Below are positions 1-6,495 of a DNA stretch of 8,489 nt, piece by piece. The stretch covers positions 1 through 8,489 of the forward strand of contig JALRFL010000055.1 of NCBI GenBank assembly GCA_023259875.1, read 5' to 3'. The position numbers and the translations under genes were made by a program. This stretch comes from Alphaproteobacteria bacterium (GTDB lineage: Bacteria > Pseudomonadota > Alphaproteobacteria > Puniceispirillales > UBA1172). The notes under the pieces are model-generated. The model did no database searches, was not told the origin of the DNA, and was given only the letters and a program-made list of their open reading frames with translations. Position 1 is the stretch's first letter; the number at the start of each line of letters is the position of its first letter.

Positions 1-582
1 GCCAACCGTTGCCACAACAACATATCCGCCAATTGCTGTGATAGTTATGGCCAATGCTAAAATATGCTGACCCGTGATGACAATCGGCGAGGCCAATAAG
101 GGCGTGGTCAGAATGCTGTAATCAAAAAGCAGATGATAAACCACCTCGCCACTAGCCCCATAACTAAGGCCAGACTCGAAGAAAAGATGCGAGGCTTTAA
201 GGGAAGTGGACAACAGGATCAACACAAAAGGAAGGAAATATAACCGCATCAGAAGCCGTCCCTTCCAGCGGTTTTGCCACATGCGAAATGACCAGATCAA
301 AGGCATCACCGCCAGCGCCATTGAAACCCAAAATCCAAAGGCGTTGATCAGAATAGATGCCACATTAGCGCCAAATCCCCCCAGCAGATTTTTCAATACA
401 GCAGCATCCGCGTCAGCGGCACTATTAAACGACGGATCAGAGGGATGATAACTTAACAAAATGGCAAATAAACCCATGCCCATCACAGCAAGCCCAAGCG
501 CGGCGATTTTAAAAACCATACGCCTTAGCCATGCGGTCATCATGGGTGAAATAATCGGGGTCTTGTCGTCTTGTTCCGCCAT
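1..582 (-). CDS. ftsK: DNA translocase FtsK, N-terminal membrane domain (partial)
   Basis: FtsK anchors at the division septum through an N-terminal multi-helix domain and pumps chromosomal DNA with a C-terminal motor. Only the first 194 codons are here; the frame stays open to the window edge, so the linker, the ATPase and the gamma domain lie outside. A short charged N-terminus is followed by hydrophobic segments at about residues 23-43, 73-98, 110-128 and from about 147 onward, matching the membrane domain of the family. After the first helix comes SYHPSDPSF (44-52), then GGFGA (68-72), the usual periplasmic-loop signature of FtsK N-domains. The start ATG at 582 has an AAGG about 12 bases upstream. 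It diverges from the gmhB-like gene. A UbiH-type hydroxylase near ftsK is, as I recall, a common alphaproteobacterial arrangement, which supports the call. The motor domain cannot be checked, so identity rests on the N-domain motifs. Confidence 0.85.
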   Translation of the reverse strand, partial: MAEQDDKTPIISPMMTAWLRRMVFKIAALGLAVMGMGLFAILLSYHPSDPSFNSAADADAAVLKNLLGGFGANVASILINAFGFWVSMALAVMPLIWSFRMWQNRWKGRLLMRLYFLPFVLILLSTSLKASHLFFESGLSYGASGEVVYHLLFDYSILTTPLLASPIVITGQHILALAITITAIGGYVVVATVG

Positions 583-654
583 GAGGCAATGTTACCTTAT
601 CTTGCTTTGATATTGCTATTGAAATTTAGGGCTGATCCCGGTTAGTTTAGCGTT
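583..654. promoter_or_regulatory. Divergent promoter region between ftsK and the gmhB-like gene
   Basis: These 72 bp must hold the promoters for two divergent genes unless the plus-strand genes are read from elsewhere. For the plus strand, TTGCTT at 602-607, a 17-bp spacer and TTTAGG at 625-630 is only a weak sigma-70-like match. No Shine-Dalgarno sequence is visible before the ATG at 655. For ftsK, the reverse strand carries AAGG about 12 bases before the start. No palindromic operator is evident. Inference only; promoter positions are not determined. Confidence 0.35.
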
Positions 655-1188
655 ATGCCTGAGCCTCGCCCTGCCCTTTTTTTGGATCGTGATGGTGTTA
701 TTAACATTGATCATGGCTACCCTTATCGGGTGGAAGATTTTGACTTTATGCCAGATGCTGCCGAAGCGATCAAGTTTGCCCATGAGTCCGGCATCCCCAT
801 TTTTGTTGTCACCAATCAGGGCGGCATAGGGCTTGGCTATTTTGATGAGGCCGCCGTTCATCGTTTTCATGCTCATATGCTGGACTGCATATCGACAAAA
901 GGTGGCCAGATTATGGATATTGCTTTCTGCTCGCATCATCCCAACGCTATTGATCCGGCCATGAGGGATTGTTCCTGCCGCAAGCCAAAGCCGGGGATGA
1001 TCTTTGATCTGGCAAGCCGACATCAGATTGATCTTAACCGCAGCGTCATGATTGGTGACCGTGACACCGATATGGCGGCGGCAAACGCGGCGGGTTGTCA
1101 TGGACTTCTCTATTCTGGCGGTAGCTTGTTGCCCATTATGATGGAGGCCGTCAAACGCCTTAGTTTCACGGATGGGTCTTATTCATGA
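655..1188 (+). CDS. gmhB: D-glycero-D-manno-heptose 1,7-bisphosphate 7-phosphatase (GmhB-type HAD phosphatase)
   Basis: GmhB removes the C7 phosphate of heptose 1,7-bisphosphate in cytoplasmic ADP-heptose synthesis for the lipopolysaccharide core. The 177-aa protein has the full HAD set: FLDRDGV with nucleophile Asp11 and acid/base Asp13, VVTNQGG with Thr53, RKPKPGM (109-115) and GDRDTD (134-139). The structural zinc loop typical of GmhB is intact, with Cys92, His94, Cys106 and Cys108. Length fits the family (E. coli about 190 aa). The segment NQGGIGLGYF has Leu where enterobacterial GmhB has Arg (GIARG), so anomer preference or substrate could differ; HisB-N-type phosphatases are the nearest alternative. 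Its TGA overlaps the next gene's ATG (ATGA), implying translational coupling. No clear ribosome binding site precedes the ATG, but the protein starts immediately before motif I as expected. Confidence 0.85.
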   Translation: MPEPRPALFLDRDGVINIDHGYPYRVEDFDFMPDAAEAIKFAHESGIPIFVVTNQGGIGLGYFDEAAVHRFHAHMLDCISTKGGQIMDIAFCSHHPNAIDPAMRDCSCRKPKPGMIFDLASRHQIDLNRSVMIGDRDTDMAAANAAGCHGLLYSGGSLLPIMMEAVKRLSFTDGSYS

Positions 1189-2420
1189 CCGTGAGCTGTC
1201 AACATTCTCGCTCATCCGGAAAGCATGGTATCCATGTGGTTGGTGGGGGTTTAACCGGCTATGCCGCAGCCTTGGCCCTTGCTGATCATGGTTATTCTGT
1301 CCGGCTTTATCACCGCGATGAGGAAAGCGCCGATCCACTTCGCACCACCACAATTAACCCTGTGGCTTACGGCTTTCTGAAATCCCTTGGGGTCATGGAC
1401 GCTGCCGCAGGTGATACCCCTTTGGCGGAAACATTAGCGCCTATTGACCGTATTTTGGTAACAGATGATATCCCTCGCGAAAAGCCGCTGGATACGGTGA
1501 TCAATTGGGATAAACCTGAAACTGGCCCTTTGGCTTGGGTGGTTAGAAACCATGATCTGACCATGGCTTTACACGCTTTGGTTGAGGCATCACCATTAAT
1601 TGAGTGTATAGCCGCGCGTATCACTGATTATCACCCCCAGCACCCTGACTACGGTCATGCCGCCGCCAGCCTGATCACGGATCAAGGGGAAACCATACCA
1701 GCAGGGTTGATCCTCGCCGCTGATGGCCGCAATAGTGCGTTGCGCCAAGCCGCCTCGCTTCGCGTGATTACCCGTAATCTGCATCAGACCGCGATTGTGG
1801 CTATCCTTTCCCTCGATGCGCCGCATCAGAATATGGCATGGCAAAAATTCCTACCCGGCGGGCCAATGGCACTCATGCCGATGCCAGAGCCGCAACTAGC
1901 CTCGCTTGTCTGGAGCATGAAAACCGAAGACGCCGCGCAACTGATGGAAGTGGATGATGACCGCTTTGCCATGGCTCTTGATGATGCTAGCGGAAAGGTG
2001 TTTGGCGGATTGCGCCTAGCCAGCCCAAAGCAAGCGTTTCCCATCATTCCGCAACACGCGGTTTGGCCTGTGGCGACGCGGCTAGCGTTGCTTGGTGATG
2101 CCGGTCATGCGATCAATCCACTAGCTGGTCAAGGCTATAATCTGGCGCTTGGGGATATTATGACACTTAGGGATGTCCTCAACACCGCAGGGGATACCGG
2201 GGGTGATATTGGTGGGGCGACTGTGCTTAAAACCTATGCGAGGCGGCGCTGGCCCGAAGTCGTCATGATGACAATGGCAACCGATGGACTAAATATGCTG
2301 TTTTCTTTTGGAAAACGCCGGCGGCGATTAGCAGGAATGGGGATGGCGGTTGCTAATCTCCCCCCTATCAAAGCCTTAGCAGAAAAACTAGCCAGCGGCA
2401 GGATGTTTAATCGCGGCTAA
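1185..2420 (+). CDS. ubiH: UbiH/UbiF/VisC/Coq6-family FAD-dependent monooxygenase (ubiquinone ring hydroxylase)
   Basis: Members use FAD, NAD(P)H and O2 to hydroxylate the aromatic ring of ubiquinone precursors at the membrane. The 411-aa product has all three flavin-hydroxylase signatures: a Rossmann GGGLTG (20-25) after VV, the second FAD/NADPH motif ADGRNSALR around Asp180, and GDAGHAINPLAGQGYNLAL beginning at Gly304, which is the UbiH/Coq6 family signature. A mid-protein FLPGGPMALMPMPEP stretch is also characteristic. No membrane-spanning segment or signal peptide is seen. Which ring position (C1, C5 or C6) it hydroxylates cannot be read from sequence; alphaproteobacteria also have UbiL and UbiM types, so the symbol is a family-level label. 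It is coupled to the gmhB-like gene by ATGA, and its last 14 bp overlap the convergent DUF971 gene. A 14-residue tail precedes the Rossmann fold and is compatible with the coupled start. Confidence 0.85.
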   Translation: MTVSCQHSRSSGKHGIHVVGGGLTGYAAALALADHGYSVRLYHRDEESADPLRTTTINPVAYGFLKSLGVMDAAAGDTPLAETLAPIDRILVTDDIPREKPLDTVINWDKPETGPLAWVVRNHDLTMALHALVEASPLIECIAARITDYHPQHPDYGHAAASLITDQGETIPAGLILAADGRNSALRQAASLRVITRNLHQTAIVAILSLDAPHQNMAWQKFLPGGPMALMPMPEPQLASLVWSMKTEDAAQLMEVDDDRFAMALDDASGKVFGGLRLASPKQAFPIIPQHAVWPVATRLALLGDAGHAINPLAGQGYNLALGDIMTLRDVLNTAGDTGGDIGGATVLKTYARRRWPEVVMMTMATDGLNMLFSFGKRRRRLAGMGMAVANLPPIKALAEKLASGRMFNRG

Positions 2421-2769
2421 GTCCTTTATCCTTTAGGCGGTCAAGATAATCACGCATCATGTCATCCTGTTCGGTGGCAAACCGATAGAGCACCGCCCAT
2501 GAATAAATTCCTGTGTTATGACCATCATCAAAGATGAGACGCACAGCATATTGCCCAACGGTTTCGATTGCAGTGACGGTAACATTGCGTTTGCCAGTTA
2601 GGGTTTTCTTTTGACCGCTACCATGCCCCTGCACTTCTGCTGATGGGGATTCCACGCGCAACAGTTCCGCCGGAATCTGGGCACTAACCCCATCATCAAA
2701 ATGGACACTTAACACCCTTTTGTCTTGTGATAATTGGATTTCCGTTGGCCAAGCTTGGCTAATCATCAT
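2407..2769 (-). CDS. DUF971 / GBBH-like N-terminal domain protein
   Basis: A 120-aa protein made almost wholly of the DUF971 domain, which resembles the N-terminal zinc-binding part of gamma-butyrobetaine hydroxylase. Visible hallmarks are PTEIQLSQDKR near the start, VHFDDG, PAELLRVESPSAEVQGHG, the central strand motif IETVGQYAVRLIFDDGHNTG, and IYSWAVLY. The biochemical role of stand-alone DUF971 proteins is not established; the domain is also found fused to P-loop Fe-S carrier proteins, hinting at Fe-S or metal biology. It is the last gene of a four-gene minus-strand operon; its ATG overlaps the Trm112-like stop codon (ATGA), and there are two adjacent ATGs. Its 3' end overlaps the ubiH-like gene, leaving no room for an intergenic terminator. 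Family call is firm, function unknown. Confidence 0.85.
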   Translation of the reverse strand: MMISQAWPTEIQLSQDKRVLSVHFDDGVSAQIPAELLRVESPSAEVQGHGSGQKKTLTGKRNVTVTAIETVGQYAVRLIFDDGHNTGIYSWAVLYRFATEQDDMMRDYLDRLKDKGLSRD

Positions 2770-2966
2770 GCCGCATCCAGACGCCGCGCCTGATCCACCA
2801 GCATGATCGGAATACCATCACGAACCGGATAAGCGAGACCACTTTGCTCACTGATCAATTCATTGTTCGCTTGATCATAAATCAATGGCCCGTGGCAAAC
2901 GGGACAAACCAGCACTTCTAAGAGAGCTGGATCAAGCGTCCGTGATGTGTTTTCAGTGTCTGACAT
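2766..2966 (-). CDS. Trm112-like / UPF0434 small zinc-ribbon-type protein
   Basis: A 66-aa protein of the Trm112/YcaR family. The body LLEVLVCPVCHGPL with Cys21 and Cys24, then ISEQSGLAYPVRDGIPIML, is diagnostic; as in many bacterial members only the first Cys pair is present, so zinc binding may be lost or incomplete. Eukaryotic Trm112 activates several methyltransferases; the bacterial role is not firmly known. I chose the ATG at 2966 rather than the in-frame ATG at 3062: the upstream extension would be antisense-like residues absent from the family and would run deep into the Lon-N-like gene. With this start the gene overlaps its upstream neighbour by 14 bp and has AAGG just before the ATG, though the spacing is short. 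The end overlaps the DUF971 start by ATGA, so translation is probably coupled along the operon. Confidence 0.85.
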   Translation of the reverse strand: MSDTENTSRTLDPALLEVLVCPVCHGPLIYDQANNELISEQSGLAYPVRDGIPIMLVDQARRLDAA

Positions 2967-3630
2967 GGCCTTGTTGTTTATTACTAGATGACGACATCTG
3001 GCTTTCCATATCCAGCATGGTCGCCAACATTTCGCCTCGCGAAGGCACATCCAGTGCTTCAAGAAGCATTTGTTTTTCCGCGATGGGCAAAGGGCAAATC
3101 ATTGACAGCGTTGTGATGAGCTTTTCGTTAGCACAGGCCTCAATTGATTCCCAATCTGCCGAAAACCCCTTAATGTTAAAATACCGCTTCAATACTATCA
3201 TTAACCGGCTACGATCAAAAGGCTTCTCATTCACATGAAGATCATCAGCAAATCCCTGATAATCAACATGGCATTGGCGGTAATCTGACCGCCCCTCCGC
3301 CTCCGCGGTCACCTTAAACCGGATCATCCCATCAAGCGAGATAAGATAGCGGCCGTCTAAGGTTTCCTCAAAAGACGAAATCCGCCCCGCACAACCCACA
3401 GAGTATAGCATGGGTGACATTTCATCCTGAGTTGTGCTGGAGTTGGTTTGAATCATACCGATTAATCGGTGCGGTGTTGAGAGCGCATCTGATATCATAG
3501 CTAGATAACGCGGCTCAAAAATATTAAGTGGCAACCTGCCCCCAGGGAGGAGCAAAGCACCATCAAGAGGGAATATCGGGATTAGATCCGGTAAATCCTC
3601 TAGGTTTGGATCAAGCGAATTCCGTTTCAT
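2953..3630 (-). CDS. Lon substrate-binding (LON N-terminal) domain protein
   Basis: A 225-aa stand-alone version of the N-terminal domain of the Lon protease, lacking the AAA and protease parts. The opening IPIFPLDGALLLPGGRLPLNIFEPRY (17-42) is the textbook LON-N signature, followed by a cysteine-containing VGCAGRI turn and LDGRYLISLDGMIRF. The last third is alpha-helical, ending in a Ser/Gln-rich polar tail. Such proteins are thought to bind unfolded substrates or act as adaptors, but the stand-alone form has no proven activity. GGAAGG sits eight bases before the ATG, a strong ribosome binding site. It lies 47 bp downstream of cnoX and overlaps the Trm112-like gene, an order I recall from other alphaproteobacteria. 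Family assignment is secure; molecular function is inferred. Confidence 0.87.
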   Translation of the reverse strand: MKRNSLDPNLEDLPDLIPIFPLDGALLLPGGRLPLNIFEPRYLAMISDALSTPHRLIGMIQTNSSTTQDEMSPMLYSVGCAGRISSFEETLDGRYLISLDGMIRFKVTAEAEGRSDYRQCHVDYQGFADDLHVNEKPFDRSRLMIVLKRYFNIKGFSADWESIEACANEKLITTLSMICPLPIAEKQMLLEALDVPSRGEMLATMLDMESQMSSSSNKQQGHVRH

Positions 3631-3677
3631 GTTATTAGCCTTCCATGGGATGGACTTGTTAAACTTTTAAAACGTCT

Positions 3678-4589
3678 TCACGAAAACAGAAGCGATGATA
3701 GTTGTTTTCGACCTTCCTTGACTTCAGGAGCGGTTGGCCCCAACGCGGCAAATATTTCAAGCAACTGGAGTCGTGCCGCATCCCCGTTCCAGTTTCTGTT
3801 TTTGCGGATCATATCCAGCAAATGATTAATCGCATCTTCTGACATTCCTGCCCCAAATTGGGCCATGGCAAGGTCATAGCGTTTCTGCATATTTTCTGGC
3901 TCTGCCTCAACGGCCGCCTGTAATTCTGTAAGTTCACCAGCGTGTTCAGCCGCCTTTTCTGAAAACGCCAACCGCTTTGCCACTTCTTCGATCGCGGCGC
4001 TGGCGGCCAATTCCTCAGACAGGCTGCCCAACATTTGCCGCGCGCCTTCAAGATCATTCAGCCCCATAAGACAACGCAGCAACCCTGCCACCGCAACCTC
4101 ATTGGTTTCTTCCATCTGAAGCACGGCCTGAAATGCGCCAATGGCGGTGCCGAAATCTTTGGCTGTGATAGCCTGTTCGGCTTCTTCGAGGAAGGTCTGA
4201 ACAGAGCCTTCGCCTCCTGCCTGTTGCATCAATTGGTTAACTAAGGCTTGCAATTCGGATTCTGGCTTTGCCCCAACAAAACCATCAATGGGCTGACCAT
4301 TTACAAACACATAAACCGTTGGAACAGATTGCACCCGAAGCTGTTGAGCGATATCCTGATTTTCATCAATATTGACTTTGGCTAGCTTAACTTTGCCATG
4401 GGTTGAGGCCACGACTTTTTCCAAAGCTGGCATCATCTGTTTGCAAGGCCCGCACCATGGTGCCCAGAAATCGACAATAACAGGCTGGTGCTGTGAGGCT
4501 TCGACAACCTCACTCATGAATGTTGAAGTAGTGACATCAACACCCGTTCCAGAAATATCTCTATTATTGGCTTGATCTAAAGAAACCAT
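3678..4589 (-). CDS. cnoX: CnoX/YbbN-type thioredoxin-TPR chaperedoxin
   Basis: CnoX combines thioredoxin redox activity with a holdase-like TPR region and protects cytoplasmic proteins from oxidative aggregation. The 303-aa product has a thioredoxin fold at about 18-118 with VDFWAPWCGPCK, so both redox cysteines (Cys46, Cys49) are present, and the cis-proline VQSVPTVYVF (Pro90). Unlike E. coli CnoX, which lost the CxxC pair, this protein should be redox active, as in Caulobacter. From about residue 128 to the end there are TPR-like helices, with the family tail RKNRNWNGDAARLQLL and the C-terminal LSSLLFS. It is the first gene of the operon with the Lon-N, Trm112-like and DUF971 genes, consistent with a proteostasis theme. 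The start at 4589 gives a roughly 20-residue leader before the fold; the Shine-Dalgarno is weak (TTGGT). No signal peptide is seen, so the protein is cytoplasmic. Confidence 0.88.
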   Translation of the reverse strand: MVSLDQANNRDISGTGVDVTTSTFMSEVVEASQHQPVIVDFWAPWCGPCKQMMPALEKVVASTHGKVKLAKVNIDENQDIAQQLRVQSVPTVYVFVNGQPIDGFVGAKPESELQALVNQLMQQAGGEGSVQTFLEEAEQAITAKDFGTAIGAFQAVLQMEETNEVAVAGLLRCLMGLNDLEGARQMLGSLSEELAASAAIEEVAKRLAFSEKAAEHAGELTELQAAVEAEPENMQKRYDLAMAQFGAGMSEDAINHLLDMIRKNRNWNGDAARLQLLEIFAALGPTAPEVKEGRKQLSSLLFS

Positions 4590-4620
4590 GTTTTACCAAA
4601 TTAATAATTGACTTTAATTT

Positions 4621-4649
4621 CCGGAAAAGAGCTTATTATTTTTTACCGG
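4621..4649 (-). other. Hairpin in the putative 5' leader of cnoX
   Basis: On the minus strand CCGGTAAAA and TTTTCCGG can pair as an 8-bp stem with one bulged T and a 12-nt AT-rich loop. No U-tract follows, so it is a poor intrinsic terminator for the upstream deacylase gene. If the promoter at 4660-4687 is used, the hairpin would lie in the untranslated leader of cnoX, about 30 bases before its ATG. Seen in sequence; role inferred. Confidence 0.3.
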
Positions 4650-4659
4650 CCTTAACCTT

Positions 4660-4687
4660 AGAATAGTATTTCTTTTCAAAATGACAA
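4660..4687 (-). promoter_or_regulatory. Candidate sigma-70 promoter for the cnoX operon
   Basis: Reading the minus strand, TTGTCA (4687-4682) matches the -35 consensus at five of six positions. After a 16-bp spacer, TATTCT (4665-4660) matches the -10 at four of six. Transcription would begin near 4653, giving a leader of about 60 nt. Consensus matching only. Confidence 0.35.
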
Positions 4688-4704
4688 GACATGAAATGAA
4701 AGAA

Positions 4705-5220
4705 TTATTTCATCAGTTTCTGAAGCGGCAGTACAGATACCGAATGCCCCGTATGGGAAAAAAACCGCATCAAATCTGATATGGCAATCGTCACCGTTTG
4801 GTCATTTACAAGCGGATGAAAATTAGCCTTTTCCATTTCCGCTAATGTCTCATCTAGGAAAACTGTTACTTCACCTGCCTGATCATTGATCACTGAAAAT
4901 GGGGTTACTGCGCCGGGGATTACACCCAGATATTGCATCAGCCGGTCTGGACTACCAAAGGTGAGCCGATCTGCCTGCATCGCCGTTGCCAGCAGTTTAA
5001 GATCAATCGGCTGGTTTTCTTCGGCAACAACAAGATAATTGCGTTTTTTCCGGTCTCGCAGATAGAGGTTTTTAGCATGACCACCCTGCATCCCTTGACG
5101 ATGGGCTTGCGAATCTTCCACTGTCCGCAGTGGAGGATGAGAAAACTTTTCCACAACGATACCCAATTCTGCGAACACAGCCATCAGATCATCCGGTTGA
5201 TAGGGTAAAGAGGGCGTCAT
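4705..5220 (-). CDS. ProXp-ala/PrdX-type prolyl-tRNA editing deacylase (YbaK/INS superfamily)
   Basis: Free-standing editing domains of this family hydrolyse mischarged aminoacyl-tRNA(Pro), chiefly Ala-tRNA(Pro), correcting prolyl-tRNA synthetase errors in the cytoplasm. The 171-aa protein carries the family landmarks in order: FSHPPLRTVEDSQ (26-38), GGHAKNLYLRD (46-56) with the conserved catalytic-type Lys50, IDLKLLA (72-78), LGVIPGAVTPFSVIND (98-113) with the GxxTPF loop, and NFHPLVND (133-140) with conserved His135. Length equals the usual 165-175 aa. AGGA lies eight bases before the ATG. It is a single minus-strand gene, diverging from the sugar oxidoreductase gene and 115 bp from cnoX. 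Alternative substrates (Cys-tRNA(Pro) for YbaK, or Ser/Thr for other ProXp classes) cannot be fully excluded, but the motif set best fits ProXp-ala. Alphaproteobacterial prolyl-tRNA synthetases often lack the internal editing domain, which would make this enzyme necessary. Confidence 0.85.
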   Translation of the reverse strand: MTPSLPYQPDDLMAVFAELGIVVEKFSHPPLRTVEDSQAHRQGMQGGHAKNLYLRDRKKRNYLVVAEENQPIDLKLLATAMQADRLTFGSPDRLMQYLGVIPGAVTPFSVINDQAGEVTVFLDETLAEMEKANFHPLVNDQTVTIAISDLMRFFSHTGHSVSVLPLQKLMK

Positions 5221-5246
5221 ATGGGGTTCCTGCTTTCCTTGCGCGT

Positions 5247-5263
5247 TGATATCATAAATATCA
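5247..5263. promoter_or_regulatory. Inverted repeat upstream of the deacylase gene
   Basis: TGATAT and ATATCA form a perfect 6-bp inverted repeat around CATAA, 27-43 bases upstream of the minus-strand start at 5220. The placement would suit an operator or a leader element. A short AT-rich dyad like this may occur by chance. Seen in sequence; function unknown. Confidence 0.25.
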
Positions 5264-5392
5264 GCGTATGAGATTTTAGTGATGTGAATTTAGAAATAAT
5301 AACAATGGATTGTGCCATCGCCTTTGTGGCGGTTTGTCGCACAGATTGCCGTCATTGCCCTTAGATTCACGGAATATAACAAAATGCAACGA

Positions 5393-5421
5393 TTGACCAC
5401 GCCCAAAAGTTGCGTGATAGC
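5393..5421 (+). promoter_or_regulatory. Candidate promoter for the oxidoreductase/aminotransferase pair
   Basis: TTGACC at 5393-5398 matches the -35 consensus at five of six positions. A -10 would fall at 5415-5421, where TGATAGC offers only a weak match. The predicted transcript would start roughly 25 bases before the ATG at 5453. A second -10-like TATAAC at 5375-5380 has no good -35 partner. The rest of the 232-bp divergent gap (5221-5452) shows no gene or strong structure. Confidence 0.3.
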
Positions 5422-5452
5422 AAAGGGGAACATCGCAAAAACGGGATATATC

Positions 5453-6457
5453 ATGCCGAAACAACCCAACGATACCCCTGCTATCGCCCTTATCGGCACA
5501 GGAATGTGGGGGCAAAACATCGCTCGCAATCTTGCGCATCTTGGGGTTCTGGTTGGCATCTGCGATAGTCATTCTGAACGCGCCAAGCATATCGCCGATC
5601 AGCATGGGGTATCGGTGATGGCCTTTGACGATATTCTGGCAAACTCTGATATCGCTGGGGTGGCGTTAGCGACACCTGCCCCTAGCCATCATGATTTGGC
5701 TGTTGCCGCACTTGAGGCAGGAAAACATATTTATGTCGAAAAACCTCTCGCTCTCACTTTGGCAGATGCGGAATCCATCGCCAAGGCCGCTAGTGCCGCT
5801 AAACGGCATGTTATGCTTGGGCATTTGCTGCGCTATCATTCGGCGTTTCTTGCCTGCGCTCAGGCGGTTGAACAAGGCAAGATTGGCAAAATGCGCCATA
5901 TCCGTGCCAGTCGGCTAGCCCCCGGCCGGGTGCGCGCCACGGAATCTGCGCTTTATGATCTTTGCCCTCATGATTTGGCAATGATTTATCATCTTGTCAA
6001 AGGCGCGGAAGCAGAGCAGGTGTCCTGCCATATGATCAGCCATATTACCCCAGGAATTGATGATATCGTCACTGCGCAAATCGGTTTTGCTAATGGGGTA
6101 TCTGCTACTGTTCAGGCCAATTGGATGAACCCGGTGAAAGTGCATAATCTGACCATAGTTGGTGACGAAGCCTCGCTGGTGTTTGATGACACTAAGCCTT
6201 GGGACAGCAAATTGACGCGTTATCCTATGCGTATCCAAAGAGATCCGCTTAACCCTAATCTTGAACGCGGAGAGCCAGAAGTCATAGCATTACCAGCGTC
6301 TGAGCCGCTTAAAGACGAAATGCAGGCATTTGTGAATATGGTGAAAACGAACCAAGCCGCGCCAACAGACCTCACCGAAGCACTATATGTCCAAAACTTA
6401 CTTGCACGGATGGAAAAACAGGCCAGCCAAAACCTAACCAACCATGATCAGAAATGA
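5453..6457 (+). CDS. Gfo/Idh/MocA-family NAD(P)-dependent oxidoreductase, WlbA/WbpB-like
   Basis: Family members oxidise or reduce sugar carbons; WlbA/WbpB-type enzymes oxidise C3 of UDP-N-acetylglucosaminuronate. The 334-aa product has a Rossmann GTGMWG (15-20), ATPAPSHHDL (73-82), the hallmark EKP (96-98) and a sugar-side DLCPHDL with His173 in the expected catalytic position. Later segments, VGDEASLVFDDTKPWDSKL and QANWMNPVK, recall WlbA-like enzymes of diacetamido-uronic acid pathways. I start at 5453 because the Rossmann strand begins ten residues in, as normal, and GGGA lies eight bases upstream; an in-frame ATG at 5312 would add 47 residues with no family counterpart and cover the likely promoter. 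The aminotransferase gene follows after 38 bp and probably acts on the keto product. Exact substrate is inferred from family and neighbour; other Gfo/Idh activities remain possible. Confidence 0.75.
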   Translation: MPKQPNDTPAIALIGTGMWGQNIARNLAHLGVLVGICDSHSERAKHIADQHGVSVMAFDDILANSDIAGVALATPAPSHHDLAVAALEAGKHIYVEKPLALTLADAESIAKAASAAKRHVMLGHLLRYHSAFLACAQAVEQGKIGKMRHIRASRLAPGRVRATESALYDLCPHDLAMIYHLVKGAEAEQVSCHMISHITPGIDDIVTAQIGFANGVSATVQANWMNPVKVHNLTIVGDEASLVFDDTKPWDSKLTRYPMRIQRDPLNPNLERGEPEVIALPASEPLKDEMQAFVNMVKTNQAAPTDLTEALYVQNLLARMEKQASQNLTNHDQK

Positions 6458-6495
6458 CAGGCCGCATCAGAAGATGACAATTTAAGGAAAGCATT

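Noticed and set aside
206..448. 80-codon plus-strand frame at the left edge
   Set aside because: It is antisense to the FtsK membrane domain and has no family features.
616..1101. 161-codon open frame on the minus strand
   Set aside because: It lies antisense to the gmhB-like gene, whose plus-strand product has complete HAD motifs; the minus-strand translation has no recognisable domain.
2967..3062. N-terminal extension of the Trm112-like protein to an ATG at 3062
   Set aside because: The extra 32 residues are read inside the Lon-N-like gene, are Trp/Cys-rich and unlike the family; the ATG at 2966 gives the normal length.
2885..3238. 117-codon plus-strand frame
   Set aside because: It is antisense to the Trm112-like and Lon-N-like genes, both of which have clear family motifs.
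4696..4713. ATGAAA/TTTCAT inverted repeat at the end of the deacylase gene as a terminator
   Set aside because: The stem is AT-rich, only 6 bp, overlaps the stop codon and has no clear U-tract.
5312..5452. Longer start for the oxidoreductase
   Set aside because: The 47 additional residues precede the usual Rossmann start and overlap the likely promoter; 5453 has better spacing to a GGGA.
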